Source: Benincasa hispida
Lineage: Eukaryota; Streptophyta; Magnoliopsida; Cucurbitales; Cucurbitaceae
NCBI RefSeq assembly: GCF_009727055.1
Contig: NC_052349.1
Span: forward strand, 92,816,770-92,880,769
DNA length: 64,000 nucleotides
Reading direction: 5' to 3'
In this document: in pieces, positions 32,690 through 43,425 of the stretch
Layout of the letters: every line of letters begins with the position of its first letter
Numbering within the stretch: position 1 is the first letter of the stretch
Translations under genes and position numbers: made by a program
Notes under the pieces: generated by a model
The model's database searches: none
Told to the model about the DNA's origin: nothing
Seen by the model: the letters and a program-made list of their open reading frames with translations, nothing else

Positions 32690-33486
32690 TGTTGATATGA
32701 GTTCATCTAGTAGGTCAAATCCACCTCAAAGTGGGAGGGTTGCGAACTCACCTATTCGTTATATGGGTTTAACTAAAATCCTGACTATGGTAGCTGATGG
32801 CGAGGTCGAGGATCTGTTATTTTACAAGAAGGAAATGGAGGATGTTGACAAAGATGAATGGGTCAAAGCCATAGATCTCGAGATGGAGTCTATGTACTTC
32901 AACTCAGGTTGGGATCTTGTAAATCAACCTGATGGGGTTAAACCTATATGTTGTAAATGGATCTACAAGAGGAAACGGGGTGCTAAAGGGAAGGTGTAAA
33001 CCTTCAAGGTTAGACTTATGGCAAAAAGTTATACCCAGGTAGAGGGAGTTGACTATGAGGAGACTTTCTCGTCTGTTGCAATGTTAAAGTCTATCCGCAT
33101 CCTCCTATCTATTGCCTCATATTATGACTATGAGATATGGAAAATGGATGTCAATACTACTTTTCTGAATGATAATCTTGAGGAAACCATTGATATGGTG
33201 CAACCCGAGGAACTCATAGCCCAAGGTCAAGAGCAAAAGGTTTACAAGCTGAATCAGTCCATTTATGGATTGAAATAGGCATCTCGATCTTGGAACATAA
33301 GGTTTAATACTGCGATCAAATCTTATGGTTTTGACCAAAACGTTGATGAGCCTTGTGTCTACAAGAAAATCATCAACAATTCAGTAGTTTTTCTACTGTT
33401 ATATGTAAACGATATCCTACTCATTGGGAATGATGTAGGCTTACTGACTTCAGTTAAGAACTAGCTAGTGACCCAATTTCAAATGT
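32690..33486 (+). pseudogene. Copia B reverse transcriptase, YVND active site
   Basis: Order: 'YMGLTKILTMV', 'EWVKAIDLEMESMYFN', 'CCKWIYKRKRGAKGK', stop, 'AKSYTQVEGVDYEETFSSV', 'WKMDVNTTFLN', 'YKLNQSIYGLK' then TAG, 'FNTAIKSYGFDQNVDEPCVYKK', 'LLLYVNDILLIGND'. The active-site YVDD is YVND (GAC to AAC). It stops at 'VTQFQM', where Athila-like DNA begins. Confidence 0.85.
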
Positions 33487-33734
33487 TATTGAGCATGTTG
33501 AGGTGGCACTTGCTATAGATTTTAGAATAGGGCATATTAGATCTTGATTTTAATGATGCTGATGCTTTTCCTGATGATATTACTTTGTATGCTAAGTGGT
33601 TAGGTAGTATTCAAGTATGTAGAACAATGTATAAACCTACCTCTTGTCTCTACACATGTTGTGGATGAAATTGAGAACCCTATTGTAAAGTTAAGACGAT
33701 TGACTGCTCATCTTAAGTATGCAATTTTGGGTGA
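33487..33734 (+). pseudogene. Athila pol fragment 5' of the CACTA
   Basis: Open bits include 'FPDDITLYAKWLGSIQVCRTMYK' and 'LRRLTAHLKYAILG'; the latter resembles 'LP.HLKY.FLGE' just upstream of Athila RT. It ends at the TGA target duplication. The left half of the fragment is not recognised. Confidence 0.5.
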
Positions 33735-34576
33735 CACTATTACAAAAATTAGATTATGTGACGTTTTTCCAATATCAAGTAAAGGGTATACCTAACGCTT
33801 ATAAAAGCGTCGAGTATTCGACTGTCAAGTATAATGTGATAACTTGACTTTGAAAAAACATCAAGACGAATGTTTCTTGATACAATTTCCGTGTCAAGAA
33901 AGATAATACATTTGACATTAGTGATATGTCAAGTTTATTAATTATTGACATTGATTATGTATCATATTTGATAACTCTTGACATTTTTTATTTGTCAAGT
34001 ATATGTCTTTTTATTTTAAATTAAATGCCCCAATTGATATTCTCATTTTCTTCCTTGTATTCCAACAATACAATTACATCAACTAAATAAACATTATACT
34101 TTTAAGATCTGTCAACTCAATATATTCACTAAAAATTCCATATGTTCAACTATGACCTTTCATATGAACACTCCTCACAAATTACAACAATATTTCTCTT
34201 TCACATGTACATGCACAAAATAAAATTTCAACTATTGATTTTGTATACAAAACTCAATTTCAACAAATACAAAAGTGACAAATTGTTTAATAAGTAACCT
34301 CTCAACAAAGTACATTATTTAATCTATACATTGAGCTTTGAAGTCTAAAGATCGAGAACTAAAGGTCACGCAAGTCATGTTTAAGCAAGTTAACCTGTAA
34401 AATAAAATAAATGACGATAACATTAAATTTCAAAATATAAAAATAAGTGTTAAGATATAACAATGACAACAAGTCACGCACAAGGAAAAATGTACATGAC
34501 TGACTTACTTTATGCAATGGAAAAATATCATACTCAAAACTTAAATAATATCTGCAACTTAAAGTTAAGAACTTAC

Positions 34577-34811
34577 TGAAATTTCATTCATTCTCTTTTA
34601 ACCATATCCAGCCTCAGGAGGAACAATTACCTTTCGCTGCAAAACAAAGGAAGATGAGAGAGATTTGAGAAAATATAATAAAGAAGAAGAAGATTATTAA
34701 CAAATCAAGCAAATGCTAAAACTTAAAATAGAAGAATGCATATACCTTTTCCCCAACTTTCAAGCGAAAGCGACTTGATACAGTTGTAATCCCTCTATAA
34801 AGATTGAACTC
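34577..34811 (-). pseudogene. Captured FKBP-type prolyl isomerase exons
   Basis: Exon-like segment 34577-34636 (minus) is exactly 60 bp, bounded by TTTGCAG and GTAAGT. It encodes 'RKVIVPPEAGYG', a stop, then 'KRMNEIS'. The upstream segment, ending at 34746 before GTATATG, supplies 'RFRLKVGEK' in the same phase, so joined they give the FKBP core ('...VGEKRKVIVPPEAGYG...'). The family usually has Q-K-G-M-N-E-I-P here. The stop (CAA to TAA) and the Gly-to-Arg change (GGA to AGA) both fit C-to-T decay. FKBPs catalyse peptidyl-prolyl isomerisation; this copy is a dead fragment. The left edge (34811) is approximate. Confidence 0.65.
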
Positions 34812-34987
34812 CATTTATTTATTGTACTCTCAAAACAATTGCAAGATTTTCTAGACAATAAGAATATAGTTGTAGAGATTAAACTTAGTCCAATGATCTG
34901 AACTAAATGTTTGGACAATTTTAAAACACATTAATCTAGTTTGAAAATATATTCAAAGTCCTTAAGGATATGAAGAGCTTAAACAAA

Positions 34988-35069
34988 CTTATCAACCTAA
35001 GCAAGTAAGCTCATCAAAACTAATAGAAAGGACTAATAATAGAACCCAAATTCATTTGGTAAAATGCCT

Positions 35070-35112
<43 letters not shown>

Positions 35113-35381
35113 TAAACAAATAGACACATACAAAGTTAATGGAAACTATAAACAATGTTATCAACCTAAACAAGTAAGTCTATCAAAATTAAGAAAAAAG
35201 ATTAATAGAACTAAATTCACTTGGAAAAAGCATAGACATAAAAAAAAAATTTATAAAAATTAAACAAAAACAACTCAACTTAATTTTAAAAAATGAAGTC
35301 AACATGGTACTGAAACTCATGAACGAAGATGAATTATTCAATAAACACCTTAAACAACTCAATGTAAACAACTTATCAAAA

Positions 35382-35422
<41 letters not shown>

Positions 35423-35530
35423 TAACTCAATAGAAAACTATTTATCTATCCAAACAAATAAGTCTATCAAACTAAAAAGAAAAACTTACAATAACCATTT
35501 TCATTTGGAAAAATATATAAGCATAAACCC
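34988..35530 (+). repeat. Three diverged repeats inside the CACTA
   Basis: A ~90-bp unit (34988-35083, 35160-35250, 35440-35530) shares 'aagtaag(c/t)', 'tcatttgg' or 'tcacttgg' and 'gcataaac' or 'acataaaa'. A-runs follow the first copy and precede the third (35079-35108 and 35385-35420). A second pair, 34821-34910 and 35742-35828, shares 'acaattgcaagatttt'. These are internal duplications of intron-like DNA. Confidence 0.7.
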
Positions 35531-36614
35531 AAAAAACTTATAAATGCATACAACTTAATGAAAACCATAAACAAATTATCAACAAATTCACTTGGAAAAT
35601 ACTACCATAACTATATGATAATCAGAGTACTTTAACACGTACTTTAATCTAACACTTTAGAAAAAACTAGAATTTAAAGAAGAATGTCTAAAAAAATATT
35701 ACCTTTTAAGGAGAACCCATCATTCTGGTTTGAATTCCACGTATTGTACTCCTAAAACAATTGCAAGATTTCCTAGACAACAAGAAATAGTTGTAAATAT
35801 TAAACTTAGGCCAATAATCTTAATCAAACAACAATAATGTTTAGGAGAGATATTCTTACCTTAACAACAACCTTAATAATTAATTTGAACACTGAACTAG
35901 TCTTGCAAATTCCTTTTCTAAATTCATGGCTATCATGTTGCCATAGTGAAACAATAATCTCAACAATTAAACGTCACTCATGAACTAAGCTATAATTACT
36001 ATAAATTCAAGATAACCATTACACATATACTATATGAAGTTAACATAAATAAATAAATCAAATCAACCTCCATATTTTTTTACATTCAAATTCATTAGTA
36101 AGGCCCGAGTGGACACCCACTGCACAAGTCTCAACACATTTTCAACAACAAAACCTACAGAAATCAAGCAAAATTCCTCAAAACTTATCACAAATCAAGG
36201 GTAAACAATAGAATCTAATTACCTCAAATTAAGGTGCAAACAGTCGGACATCTCAAGGTAAATCTCTCATCATAAATCACCGTACGTGACAACTTTCTCT
36301 AACCTTTTCATTTGGTCTTGAAAGATGAAATCAAGTCTTTGTAATATCTGAAAATCCTTCTTTTGTTTTCTTGTAAAATTTCCCATAATCTAGAGTAAAA
36401 GTGGTTTCCTTCAACACAGTGAATAAAATAAAATTTTCAGTACTGTTTTTTCCAAAATTTCTTGCATTCTCCTTATAAAATAATCACAATAGGTACAAAT
36501 AAAATAGAAATTCTTTAACATGTTCCCCTAATTATTTCTTGAGAACCAAACAACAATATAATCCCCTAATTTCAAAATCAACCACTAGTACCACAATCCT
36601 CCCTTTAGTGTTCA

Positions 36615-36650
<36 letters not shown>

Positions 36651-36799
36651 AGAACAATGAATATAAATTTCTCTAATAATATATTGATTTCAACTCAACG
36701 AATATCATCAGAATCTCAAAAGAAACTCAAGACTGATGAAAAATCGACAATCGGAAGAAAATAGAGACGAAATAGAAGAAGATATAAAAGGAAAATCTC

Positions 36800-37140
36800 G
36801 AAAGAAACTCAAAACTGCTAGAAAATGGAAAATCTCGAAAGAAACTCAAAACTTCTAGAAAATCTTACCGACACGTTGAAAAGAAGAAACCACACCATCT
36901 ATTTGAGTTTGTCGGTGTTGTTCTGTTTTCGCAGAAGTTCGTCCGTTCGAGTTTGTCGACATTGTTTTGTTCGTGGGCTACTAAGATGTTCCCTGGTGGT
37001 GAGGTTGAGTGAAGAGGAAGGGAAAGAGTGAGGGAAGGTAGAGAGGGACTCGAATGTTCAGGTGGCGCAGGCGAGGGTTGGCGGCGGCGACGTTCTGTGT
37101 GAAGGCTGACGGCTAGGGTTGGTTAAACGTGAAGAAGAAA
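36800..37140 (-). other. GC-richer, 5'UTR-like captured segment of the CACTA
   Basis: A pocket of higher GC with C/T-rich minus-strand sequence and CCGCCGCC triplets (near 37085), preceded in minus sense by AACCCTAGCCG. It looks like the leader of a plant gene. It lies upstream, in minus sense, of the FKBP exons, so it may be the captured 5' end of that gene. No start codon could be tied to the FKBP frame. Confidence 0.35.
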
Positions 37141-37457
37141 GAGAGGGAAGTGTTTCGCGTGGAGGGATTCAATCTAAGGCACTTAACCCTTTTACTTGTT
37201 TAAAATAATAAGTAAATTATTTTTCATATGTTACTTGACATGAAAAACGTGTCAGTAAGAGCTTCTTCTACTTGACACGAAAAACGTGTCAAGTAATGGT
37301 TCGCGTGAAAATATCTGAAACAGTCTATCCGCTTTTTTAACCCTTTTACTTGACATTTTCTTTTCTAAAAGGTCATTACTTGACCTTTTTTTCCCCCAAA
37401 GAAACGTCAAGTAATTAAAAATTACAAGTGTCAAGTAATGTAGATTTTGTAGTAGTG

Positions 37458-38500
37458 TGAATCTTTTCATCCCCTGTTATTGTATCTATTGATTTGAGTT
37501 CAAGTAAGGAAGACAGGTTATTGAGAGTCTTAAGATAACATAAGTCCGTTATATGGTGGTCTATTGGGAATCTTAAAGGCATTAGTCCATTTGTTTGTAT
37601 GCACAGAATTTTGATAGATACCTTTACTCCTTCAATGGAATACCAAATGGGGCTTAACCTTGCTATGAAAGAAGTAGTTAAGAAAGAGGTTCTCAAATTT
37701 TTGAATGTAGGAATTATATGTGCTATATCTGACAGTTCTTGGGTGAGCATTGTATAGGTAGTACCAAAGAAAAGGGGGATGACTATAATTAAGAATGAGA
37801 AAGATGAACTCATATCCATTAGAACTATCTTGGCATGTGTGTATTAATTACAGAAAGTTAAACAAAGCCACTAGAAAATATCATTTCCTTTTTCCTTTTA
37901 TTGATCAAATGCTTGATAGGCTTGTAGGCTATTCTCATTATTGTTTTCTTGATGGCGATTCAGGGTACAATCATATTGCTATTGCTCTAGAGGATTAGGA
38001 AAAAACTACATTTACTTGTCCATATGGGATATTTGCTTTCAGAAGGATGCCTTTTAGGTTATGCAATGCCCCTATTACTTTTTAAAAATGCATGATGGAT
38101 ATTTTTCACGGGCTTATTGAAGAAATCATAGAGGTTTTCATGGATGATTTTTCTGTTTTTGGTTCCTCTTTTGATGTTTGTCTTGTTAACTTTATTCTTG
38201 TGTTGCAAATATGCCAAGAATCTAATCTTGTTCTGAATTAGGGGAAATATTATTTCATTGGTAAAGGATGGCATAGTATTGAGCATAAAGTGTCTCAAAA
38301 GGGATTGGAGGTGTACAGAACAAAAATTTCTTCTATCGAACAATTACTATCTTCTACTAGTGTGAAGGGTGTTAGAAGTTTCTTAAGACATGTAGAGTTT
38401 TACATGATATTTATTAAAGATTTTTCTAAGATTTCTAAACTCTTGAGAAATTTGTTAGAAAAAATGTTAGATTTGTGTTGGATGATGCATGCCTACTAAA
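37458..38500 (+). pseudogene. Athila-like reverse transcriptase
   Basis: It reads 'EDRLLRVLR', 'GISPFVCMHRIL', 'NLAMKEVVKKEVLKFLNVGII', 'ISDSSWVS', 'VVPKKRGMTIIKNE', 'VCINYRKLNKATRKYHF', 'IDQMLDRLVGYSHYCFLDGDSGYN', 'TTFTCPYGIFAFRRMPF' and 'IEVFMDDFSVFG', then 'TSVKGVRSFLRHVEFY'. The catalytic FMDD is intact, but at least four stops or frameshifts break the frame. Ty3/gypsy RT, Athila lineage by resemblance. Confidence 0.85.
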
Positions 38501-38920
38501 TTTTAATTATCTGAAAGAAAGATTGATTTTTGCTCCTGGTATTATTGTACCTGGTTGGAGTTAGTCTTTTGAGATTATATGTGATGCTTGTGACTATGCA
38601 TTAGGTGTTGTCTTAGGTCAACATAGAGATAACATGTTTAGGGCAATTTATTATGCTAGTAAGACCTTGGATAATGCTTAACATAATTACACTACCACAG
38701 AAAAGGAATTGCTAGTTGTAGCTTTTGATAAATTTTAGATCATATCTATTTGGCTCTAAGGTAATTGTTCATACTTACCATGTAGCTTTAAAAATACTTG
38801 TTTGCTGAGAAGGATATTAAACCTAGATTGATAAGATGAGTCTTCTTATTACAGGAATTTGATTTCAAGGTGAAAGACAAGAAAGAATATGAAAATGTTG
38901 TTGCAGACCATCTGTCTGGA
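38501..38920 (+). pseudogene. Athila-like RNase H
   Basis: 'LICDACDYALGVVLGQ', 'IYYASKTLDNA' and 'TTTEKELLVVAFDKF' are followed by 'LQEFDFKVKDKKEYENVVADHLSGLE'. This is the gypsy RNase H order (CDAS, YASKTL, TEKELLAV, VADHLS). The TDH.AL block is garbled by a frameshift at about 38775. Confidence 0.75.
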
Positions 38921-39120
38921 CTTGAGAATAAAGAGAAGAAAACAAATTTTCCCATTGTTGAGGAGTTTCCTAATGAGAGCTTGTATAAGGTGCAAGACAA
39001 TTTACCATGTATGCTGACATAATTAATTTTCTTGCAGGAAACCATCTACCACCCAATTAAAACTCCTAATAAAAGAAAAGGTTCTTGCACAATGTTAAAT
39101 CTTACCTATGAGAAGATCCC

Positions 39121-40250
39121 CTTCGATTCAAAGTGTGTGCAGACAACATTATCATAAGTATGTTCCCCAAGAAAAGGTAATAAGTATTCTTGACGCTTAT
39201 CTTTTCTTCACCTTATGGAGGTCACTTTGGATCAATTAGAACAACATCAAAGGTATTGTAGTCAGGTTTTTAATGACCCTCTTTTTTTAGAGACTATTAT
39301 ACTTAAGTCGGATCTTGTGATAGGTGCCAATGTACTGGTAATATTTTCAGGCAACATAAGCTCCTCATAACTCCTATCATGGAGGTTGAGCTTTTTTATG
39401 TCTAGGATATTGGCTTTATGGGGCACTTTCCCCCTTCCTCTAATGGTCATTTGTATATCCTAGTTGCAGTTGATTATGTGTCTAAATGGGTAGAGGCTGT
39501 AGCTACTAGGACAAATGATGCTTACATTGTCTAAAAATTTTTGTATAAAAATATATTTACACGTTTTTGCACTCCACAAGCTATCATTAATGATGAGGGA
39601 TCTCACTTTTGCAATAAATTTTTTGAGTTCAGATTATAAATACAATGTTAAACATAAGATTGCCACAACATACCATCCTCAAACTATTAGTCTTGCTGAG
39701 ATATCTAACACAAAAATCAAGCAAATTCTTAAAAGGATAGTCAAGTCTAACAAGAAGGATTGGACCCTTAAGCTCAATGATGCATCGTGGATTTGTGGCA
39801 CAGCTTTCAAAACTCCAATTGGTACTTCTCCCTACACATTGGTGTTTGGAAAGGCCTATCACTTACCTGTAAAACTTAAGCATAGAACTTATTGGGCCAT
39901 AAAGAAGTTGAATATGGATTCAGAAGCAAAGACTTTTGGAACTCAATGAGTTGGAAGAGTTCCATGCTTAAGCTTATGAGAATGTCAAGATCTACAAAGA
40001 ACACACTACTACATGGCATGATAAATATATCCTTCCAAGGATGTCCCTACCTGGACAACGAGTATTGCTTTTTAACTCACGTTTGATATTGTTTACAGGT
40101 AAGCTCAGAACACGATGGTCAAGACCTTTTGTCATCACAAAGGTCTCCCCATATGGAGCAGTGGAGCTATAAGAGGATGATGGATCCACATTCAAATTCA
40201 ATGGTCAGAGGCTCAAGCACTATTGTGATGATGAAGAAAGAAAGATAAAG
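39121..40250 (+). pseudogene. Athila-like integrase
   Basis: Zinc-finger scraps ('DRCQCTGNIFRQHKL'), then '[33 protein letters not shown]', 'FCTPQAIINDEGSHFCNKFF', and in another frame 'TYHPQT', 'NKKDWTLKLNDASWICGTAFKTPIGTSPYTLVFGKAYHLPV'. The C-terminal part reads 'GKLRTRWSRPFVITKVSPYG' and 'FNGQRLKHYCDDEE'. The first two acidic residues are visible; the position of the third is disrupted. Confidence 0.8.
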
Positions 40251-41510
40251 AATTAAACTAAACGCTTCTTGGGATTCAATCTAGCTAAAGACGATAAACT
40301 AAACGCTTCTTGGGAGGCAACTCAAGTTTTATTGCTTTCTTTTTTTCAGTATTTAATTATAGTTAGTTGGTTTTTTAAAAAAAAAATAATGAAGTCACTC
40401 ATTTTCTCTCATAATTTTTTAGGATCTATGCCCAACACAAAAAGTACTCTTTCCACTTGCCTGTTTGTTGGAGTCCTACATGCTCTCAGACTTGTATCTC
40501 TGTGTTTTATTCTTTTTATGCATTGAGGACAATGTATATTTCTAAGTTTAGGGTGGGAGGTGCCATTCATACTTTTATGTGTTTTCTTATCATGTTATGC
40601 ATGATAATTAGAATTTATCGATGATATGCATGTTAATTTGTTGATTTGAAAATTTGGAGAAAATTTTTCGATTGAAGAGCTGAGCAGATGATGAGAGTTC
40701 CTTACTGTTTGCTTTTGATGTTGATTATCAATGATGAAACTTGAATATGCATGTTGGATAACTTATGGTGGAATAGGATAGCATAATCTTCAGTTATGAC
40801 CTACTTATGTCCCTCTTTGAGTCTCCCATATCATAAGCACATGGTCACTTTAATTTAGAAACTTTAACTGAAAGAAGAATTGAGTTGAGTATATTTGGTT
40901 GTCACCTTGAAATGTCCCACCGGATAGAGAGTTGATATGCATGATTGTTTGTAATATTAGACTAAAGAGAAATAAAAGAACATGTATGCCTTTGGGATAA
41001 GTTTACTCACAAAATATTATGAGTATTAAAAGAAAAATTTGTGAAAAAAATTATTCTTGTAAAGTCGTAATGTGTGGATAAAAAGAGCTACCTTTGTTGT
41101 GCAGTTAGGACACTTGAGAATTGACTAGGTATGAGTCCTTATGGTGAATGTGTGAAAGCTAGTGCTCCTAGGTAAAAGAATGCAAGTTTAAGGTCCTTTG
41201 TGATTGAGAATCAAGGCACTTTAGTGGACATATTACCCTCTTGAAATGTATAGATGCTTGATGATTGGTGCATGAGCTGAAGTAGAGGGAAAATTAGAAA
41301 ATCTCTTTTAAACCTAATTCCAGTTCTTGTGTTTTGAATTGAATGTGGCTTGTACATACACACATGGAAGGTAATTAAGATTTGACCCTGAATGATTATA
41401 ATAATAAGACATGCTTGAATGTTTCTACTTAAGTTTCTAATTATTCTTTGAAGCATGAATCACTAGTACACTTGTTGTTTTGTTTTATCTTTGCTCGAGA
41501 TTTACAAATT
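40251..41510 (+). other. 3' non-coding region of the Athila-like relic
   Basis: No envelope-like ORF was seen. A ~20-bp block 'aaactaaacgcttcttggga' is repeated at about 40256 and 40297. A first polypurine-like 'aagtttagggtgggagg' lies at 40544-40560. Confidence 0.55.
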
Positions 41511-41526
41511 TCTAAGTTTAGGGTGG
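41511..41526 (+). other. Polypurine tract of the Athila-like relic
   Basis: 'tctaagtttagggtgg' ends immediately before TGAAAAGC, the likely LTR start. The sequence and place suit plus-strand priming in Athila-type elements. Confidence 0.6.
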
Positions 41527-42840
41527 TGAAAAGCACTCCAAACGTGCTTTGATTACTTCTTATTTAGGGATTTTTTTATTAGATTTAATGTGTTTGCAAG
41601 TGATTTTTAGGGAATTAGCAAAAACAAAAAAGGGTATTGGAAGCCAAAAGAACCAAATCGAGCCAACTTTGCAAGAAAGAGTGAAGAAAAAAAATCAAAT
41701 ACCCAAAACAGGGTAGCGTCGTGGTGCTAGACCGACATTGCCCTCGATGCAAATACCCGAGAGTATCAAATTTGGGCATGTTGAAGAGTGTCGTGATGCT
41801 ATGTAGGAGCGTTGCTATGCCTTATTGAGGTGTAGCATTGCGCTTCGACAAGGAGAAGCACCCAGGGGGCCTTCAAGTGGACAACGCCACAGCACAAAGC
41901 TTCGTTTTCTAAAAAATTCAACAATTTTGAAAATTTTCTTCTATAAATTCCAGGGTATTTTAGCAGCCTCAAACACGAAATTCCAGAGCTCTAAAGTGTG
42001 TTTTTGTTGCAAAAGATAGTAGAAAGTATAAGGGATATTTTTTGGGCGCCGTTCAAGTTTCCAAGGTGAAGATCAAGGCGTTCTTGGATGATTCAAGAAG
42101 ATGGAGGTTCGATAGTAGTTTTTCTTCAATTCCCTTTTTTCCTTTACTGCTTATGCTTGAAATTATATATGCAAATATATGGCTGAGAGCTACGAGTGAC
42201 TAAACTTTTAAGTATTATGGTATCAATGATGTTAATTATGAATTTAGGTTAAGTTTTAGTGCCTTCATGGATGATTGTTAAACTCCATGCTTTTCATTGA
42301 TATTGTGTTTAATTCTTATTGATTGACCTTCAATAAATATTAGGGTGAATGTTTAACTGGCTTTCTATTGTTGCATCATTATTAATCTCTCATGAAAATA
42401 GTTAGATTTTAGTAGTGAAAGTTGATTATGACATCGATTAATGCCTTGTTTCTTAATTTGATACCTAGAAATTAGTTATCATTTAAGTTGTATGAGAATA
42501 GATTATTTTTTGTAGAAAGTAATCTTGATTGAAGTTTCTAGGCTTAAGCATATTGTTTAAACATAATTCCATGAATTTGTTAAAGTAGACTTAATGAAGT
42601 AATTAATGGATTCAATACTCTAGAACACTTAACTCTCCAATTTTCAAAACCATTTTTATTGTTTTATTTTTACTTTAAAATTTCACAAACTCAAACTCGA
42701 TTTCGATTCCTTAGCTAAAATAGACACAATTCTAAGTAGATAAACGAACATTTTTAAGTTGATGCCTAAGGACGATACTCGACCTCTTATGCCATTTTAA
42801 TTACTATAACTTGGCCATGTGTGTTTGCATGCTTGCATCA
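41527..42840 (+). repeat. 3' LTR of the Athila-like relic
   Basis: It begins TGAAAAGCACTCC after the polypurine tract and ends GCTTGCATCA, 1314 bp. No second copy is in the window to confirm the limits. No coding sequence. Confidence 0.6.
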
Positions 42841-43425
42841 GGCTGTTATGGGCTTCATGTTGTTTTTGGACTTAATGGACTACGTTTAAATGTGTTTGGT
42901 CAATGGACAAATCTTTACTAGGTTGATTAGCTTGCTTATTCCTGTTAGATGGATTGTCCAAGATGGACAAAGTTGGAGCAAGGGCTTTTTGGTAATAGGC
43001 AGTCGAGCTTTTGGGAGATGGGAAGGAAACTTTTTAAATTTTCTGCTTTTTCATATTATGCTTTGCAATTTAAAATTCCTCCCTATTGTCGAGTAAGGGT
43101 TCATTAACTTGCAATTTCATTTTGCCTTTCCTTTTTCTTTCTTCATCAACTTTTTTTATGGAGAACCAGCTTGGCACTTAAATATTATTGTTATGAGGGA
43201 GATTTGTAGGAAATACCAAGGTATTTAAATGGGTCTTATTGGGTTTTTGGTGAAATTAAAGGCCCAGTTGCATTCTTGTAATTATGGACAAATGACAATA
43301 TTTGTAAATAAACCCATCTTCTATTCTTTAGAGCTGAAAAATCATGATCCTTAAGAAAAAAAGAGGGGGTGGAGGGTAGCCGTTTTCGAACAGAACTGGG
43401 AGAGAGAGAGGGTCGACGGTAGAAG
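42841..43425 (+). other. Unassigned segment, perhaps a copia LTR start
   Basis: Not identified. 'ttatgagggagatt' (43191-43204) followed by TGTAGGAAATACC resembles a polypurine tract and LTR start. If so, 43205-43425 is the beginning of a different LTR, cut by the LTR of copia C. No credible ORF. Confidence 0.3.

Larger units (their letters stand above)
21575..33486 (+). mobile_element. Copia element B, 3' truncated
   Basis: 5' LTR (21575-23680), iMet PBS (23683), a ~2.5-kb leader, gag from 26233, then protease, integrase and RT to 33486, where Athila-like sequence starts. A 4127-bp gypsy-type insertion splits gag. The 3' LTR is not in the window, so target duplication cannot be checked; the 5 bp before the LTR are GCAGT. 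Confidence 0.88.
33735..37457. mobile_element. Non-autonomous CACTA transposon with captured gene DNA, TSD TGA
   Basis: The left end is CACTATTACAAAAATT (33735), the right end the reverse complement of CACTACTACAAAATC (37457). TGA is duplicated at 33732-33734 and 37458-37460, the 3-bp duplication expected of CACTA elements. Both ends carry subterminal repeats of ACTTGAC/GTCAAGT (about 33790-34010 and 37220-37440). There is no transposase ORF in 3723 bp. The interior holds exon-like pieces in minus orientation, including an FKBP motif. Confidence 0.9.
33487..42840 (+). mobile_element. Athila-like Ty3/gypsy relic with nested CACTA
   Basis: Pol reads from just before RT through RNase H and integrase (37458-40250), then a non-coding 3' region, a polypurine tract and an LTR-like end at 42840. 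The 5' half is missing. The CACTA element 33735-37457 sits between 'LTAHLKYAILG' and the RT. The order and motifs match plant Athila-type elements; frames are broken throughout. Confidence 0.8.

Noticed and set aside
36825..37031. A 68-residue plus-strand ORF in the CACTA
   Set aside because: No family resemblance; the captured gene lies on the other strand and this frame looks incidental.
40251..41510. An envelope-like gene in the Athila-like relic
   Set aside because: Some Athila elements have one here, but no frame gives more than ~85 residues and no transmembrane or signal pattern was convincing.
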